Below are positions 61,312-64,000 of a stretch of 64,000 bases of DNA, in pieces; position 1 is the stretch's first letter, and the number at the start of each line of letters is the position of its first letter. Location: assembly GCA_039000515.1 (NCBI GenBank), contig JBCFYV010002255.1:47536810-47600809 (forward strand), given 5' to 3'. The stretch comes from Timema cristinae. Taxonomy: Eukaryota; Arthropoda; Insecta; Phasmatodea; Timematidae. A program made the position numbers and the translations under genes. Under the pieces are notes generated by a model, which worked only from the letters and a program-made list of their open reading frames with translations, had not been told where the DNA came from and did not search any database.

Positions 61312-62263
61312 ACTGTTAAATTAATTGTTCACACACGAGGTACGACTCAATCAAATAGGCGCTCAAAAAACACGTGATCTACGTTTTAGAAAATAATATA
61401 TCCTTTTATTTTTTAAAGAAAATATATAATATTTTAAGTTATTAACAGCAATTATCATCTATAGTGATGACGTTAAGTTTTTTTAGTATAAATATTAGGC
61501 ACGTAGTGTTCCTTACTCACGCATGAGCTCGGCTATCGCTCATCTCTGGCTATATCCATATACTCGAGCCGCGCACGCGCTCAACTATCGCTCAACTCTG
61601 CCGATATCCATATACTCGCACAGACAGGAGTTTTGGTCATGTAGTAATTAAACAACTAAAATGTCTGCTTGCGCATATGAATTCAAAATTATTACAAAAT
61701 ATTTTTAATAACTAAGAAATACTTTAAAAGTTTAAACTGGCCGAAAATTTTAAAAATATTACTTTTATTAATTATTTTATCTACACTTTCAGTTGGTACT
61801 AATGAATGTTTATCAATACGGTATGATCATAATGTAATGGCCGTCTTGAAAATCACAACGTTAAGGAATTTTATCAGTTGCCCATAATAATAAAAATATT
61901 TTTTAATTCTTAAGGTACCGTACTTTGGTTTAACTCTTGTTGAAACCAGACTGTAAGTAAATCATTATCAAGGCTTCGAATGGACCGAAGCTTCGAACGG
62001 CAGCTGAAGCCAAACATAGGTTCGAATCGAATACGAAGTACCCTGAGATTCGATTCGGCTTCGAATTTTTCGAAGCTTCGCACACCCCTACCGCGTATAT
62101 ATTTCAACGACATGATCTATTTTCTCACTAAATAAACAGATTCAGAAATAAAAAACATGTCAAAATGATAAGTGTTTATTAATTATAATTCTTCAATTGG
62201 CGTCCATCGTGGCAGTAAAATATCAGAACATAATTGGCGCACAACGTAGGGACCCGTAATACA

Positions 62264-63300
62264 AGAACGTTACAATCTCACTGTTGAATTTGTGTGTTTT
62301 ATTTCATGGATTTTAATTATTGTTTTTCACGCCATTCTGATCTATTATCTTTCTTTCGTTTTATCTTTTATGTCTATGACAAATTTAATCTTCATCTAAG
62401 TCAAGCTATTCTTGTTTTGGAACACATTTTGAAAGTTTAAGAACTTGTGACTTTTAAAAATGGCTCTACATGTTTATTTCTTGCGAAATACAAAAGGAAA
62501 GCGAGTTTCTTCCCGCACTAAACTGATATTTAATTTGTTTAATCTCACCACCAATGAGTGTGGTATACCCCAATGGAAAGCCCCAGGTTTGGTCTCCGAC
62601 CTAGGCAGTTAGGTTTGTTGTCATATTTCATCTAAGATTCCAAGATATCTCCAAATTAAAAACAAGTTAAATGGTCATCAATTCTCGGCAAATCATACAA
62701 CACCAAGATTTTTAACTTGTGCATCTAACTTCATCAGCCGCATTTTACTTCTACAAACTTAATAAATATTATTTTTAAGTTTAAAAACACATTCTTTCTT
62801 GACATAAATATAAATTTCAATGAAATTCAGACTTTTATTTATTTATAACAAACTCATTGATTTTTGGACTAACAATAACGGAAAATACACCCCATTGCTT
62901 TTTTTTTTATATTGTTCAAATTTTATTCCAACTTGAATAATAGAATATTTGAAGAAAACTATTGCACTGATAAAATGATTTCAGTGACCAAACTGTTCTA
63001 AGTGCCAGGTTGCTATAAAAATGTACTTTGTATTCTGAAACGTGTAAAATTTAGTGTTATATTAGGGTAGTAGGGAGGATATATTTGATTTTGATTGAAA
63101 GTAAAATAAAACACACATTTAAAATAGCATTCCATATGTTTTATTGTCACTTTATTTGTTGTTGACTTAACAATACAATGCTAACTTTTAATGCACTGCA
63201 TATATTGCTTTTTCTCTTTGTTGTTCCCATTATTTATATATATTGTTATAGGCGATTGTAGATTTAAAGTAATATATTTATCCAAGATGGTCATGAAATT
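62264..63300. other. Intron 3 sequence, no gene seen
   Basis: AT-rich non-coding sequence after the right LTR-like unit. The missing PRMT1 exons were looked for here and not found. Confidence 0.5.
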
Positions 63301-63385
63301 ATCTGGACATGAACTCCCGGCCCATCAAGGAGGTTTCCGAGGGTAATACCAGTATCTACAGAGCTACCCAGTTGTCCCGAGACTT
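63301..63385 (-). other. Degenerate tRNA-like SINE head
   Basis: On the minus strand actgggtagctctgtagata resembles a pol III A box and gggccgggagttcatgtcc a poor B box at tRNA spacing. No paired stems in the acceptor. Weak support. Confidence 0.3.
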
Positions 63386-63544
63386 TGGGTTTGTTTACTT
63401 TATTTTAGCTAGCCGGAGCCACACTTTTGAAACTTTCAAATAGTCTACATTAATAATTGTATAGAGATTTTAATAAAATTTATATTCAAGAAGATATTTA
63501 AATAAATTATTTACTTAGAGAGAATGTTTTCACAATTTTTTACC

Positions 63545-63900
63545 ATTACCAGGGTGCTTACTGGAATTGGTCTGGAAAAAACGGGAATAATTCGGGAATT
63601 TGGTGAATTGCAAAAAAAAAAACTGGTAAATGTTGTTCTACTCAAAATATGAAATATAATAATCATTAAATAAGTTTTATTACAATGTGATTCAAACTTT
63701 TTTTTTTGTAGCTGTTTAATATATTTTATAATTCCTAATAGACTATGTTAATACAACAAACAAAACAATAAATTAATGTGAGGAGGGGGTGTAGAAGGGT
63801 GTGAGACATACTTTTGAGTCAGGAAATGATCAGGGGAAATTATGGAAAAAGTCAGGAATTTCATTGGTCAAATTGAGTAGACAGCAAAAATGCATTTGAA
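63545..63900. repeat. Dispersed repeat with ctggaaaaa and gggaatt motifs
   Basis: The segment ggtctggaaaaaacgggaat, tcgggaatttggtgaat and later gtcaggaaatgatcagggga, aaaagtcaggaatttcattgg resembles a common invertebrate repeat built from gaaaa/ggaatt words. No terminal repeats were resolved. Confidence 0.4.
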
Positions 63901-64000
63901 AAATTGGTTAAAATGTATATCAAGTGGAAGCTAAAAAATGACGAGGCTATGAAACTTTTGGTCTCGATCTCGAGCTTAAATGACGGGCTCAGCTCAATCT

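Larger units (their letters stand above)
58275..62090 (-). mobile_element. Apparently intact autonomous hAT transposon
   Basis: Perfect 15-bp terminal inverted repeats, taggggtgtgcgaag and its complement, and a perfect 8-bp target duplication ccgcgtat (58267-58274, 62091-62098). Subterminal regions on both sides are rich in ttcgaa/cgaatcgaa motifs, likely transposase binding sites. The element is 3816 bp with one intron-containing gene on the minus strand. It interrupts the right LTR-like unit, so it is younger than that unit. Confidence 0.96.
57807..62263 (+). repeat. LTR-like unit, right copy, split by an hAT transposon
   Basis: Pieces 57807-58274 and 62091-62263 together are the inverted counterpart of 48869-49713. 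They share tgt(a/t)attgatttgcccct at the start, aggacgatattattgtcaat, the CRE and three HSEs, the TATA box, the aacagat...aaaaaacatgtcaa block, and aattggcgcacaacgtaggg at the end. Without the hAT and one TSD the unit is about 630 bp. Both copies stop at the same outer point (attacggg), which argues for a defined element rather than truncation. Confidence 0.65.

Noticed and set aside
61910..62113. 67-codon minus-strand frame with arginine/serine-rich text
   Set aside because: It reads the ttcgaa-rich subterminal repeats and TIR of the hAT transposon.
48869..62263. A single 13-kb DNA transposon with 0.6-0.8 kb terminal inverted repeats
   Set aside because: The inner ends of the two copies are also well defined with TG/CA, the outer flanks show no target duplication, and the inside holds only other elements. 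Two inverted solo LTR-like units fit better, though not proven.

Overview
This 64 kb window is nuclear DNA from an animal, most likely an arthropod and perhaps a hemipteran insect. It is AT-rich, has a spliced host gene, and is crowded with Gypsy, copia, hAT, pogo/Tigger and LINE remnants, tRNA-derived SINEs and three satellite arrays. The short motif taggccta is scattered throughout. The taxonomic guess is inference; no rRNA or mitochondrial marker is present.

Layout: 1-2946 is a 55-bp satellite and 3261-7920 a 32-bp satellite, separated by a 300-bp stretch that carries a retropepsin fragment. 8956-12456 is a 3.5-kb long-terminal-inverted-repeat element flanked by a candidate 10-bp target duplication. 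12680-14075 holds two copies of a dispersed repeat, the second split by a fold-back element built from two opposed tRNA-like units. 14109-24095 is a graveyard: a jerky/Tigger-like transposase, a decayed Gypsy gag-pol, a truncated hAT, a tRNA-SINE and a LINE. 24263-28139 is an 87-bp satellite with a decayed left flank. 28200-29110 is a minus-strand LINE. 30149-35139 is a gag-only LTR retrotransposon with a 1.6-kb interruption.

The only recognisable host gene is PRMT1 (protein arginine methyltransferase 1) on the plus strand. Exons 2 and 3 (47471-47695, 48053-48223) are certain. A first exon at 36881-36943 is proposed because it splices in phase. Intron 1 would be 10.5 kb, filled with a Tigger MITE, a nested LINE/hAT complex and a second LINE. 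Exon 4 is not in the window, so intron 3 is over 15.7 kb.

Intron 3 holds the most interesting material. Two inverted copies of an LTR-like unit (48869-49713 and 57807-62263) each carry a TGACGTCA site, three heat-shock-element clusters and a TATA box at matching positions. Between them lie a copia element (50534-55318, TSD tttaa, copia-type primer site) and a Tigger element (55814-57779, TSD TA). The right LTR-like copy is split by a 3.8-kb hAT transposon (58275-62090) with perfect 15-bp terminal repeats, a perfect 8-bp TSD (ccgcgtat) and an uninterrupted two-exon, 611-residue transposase. It is the youngest-looking and potentially autonomous element here.

Parts of the 32-bp and 87-bp satellites are full of single-base, often homopolymer, deletions, suggesting local consensus errors. 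PRMT1 exons and the hAT frame are clean, so this does not look like a window-wide problem.
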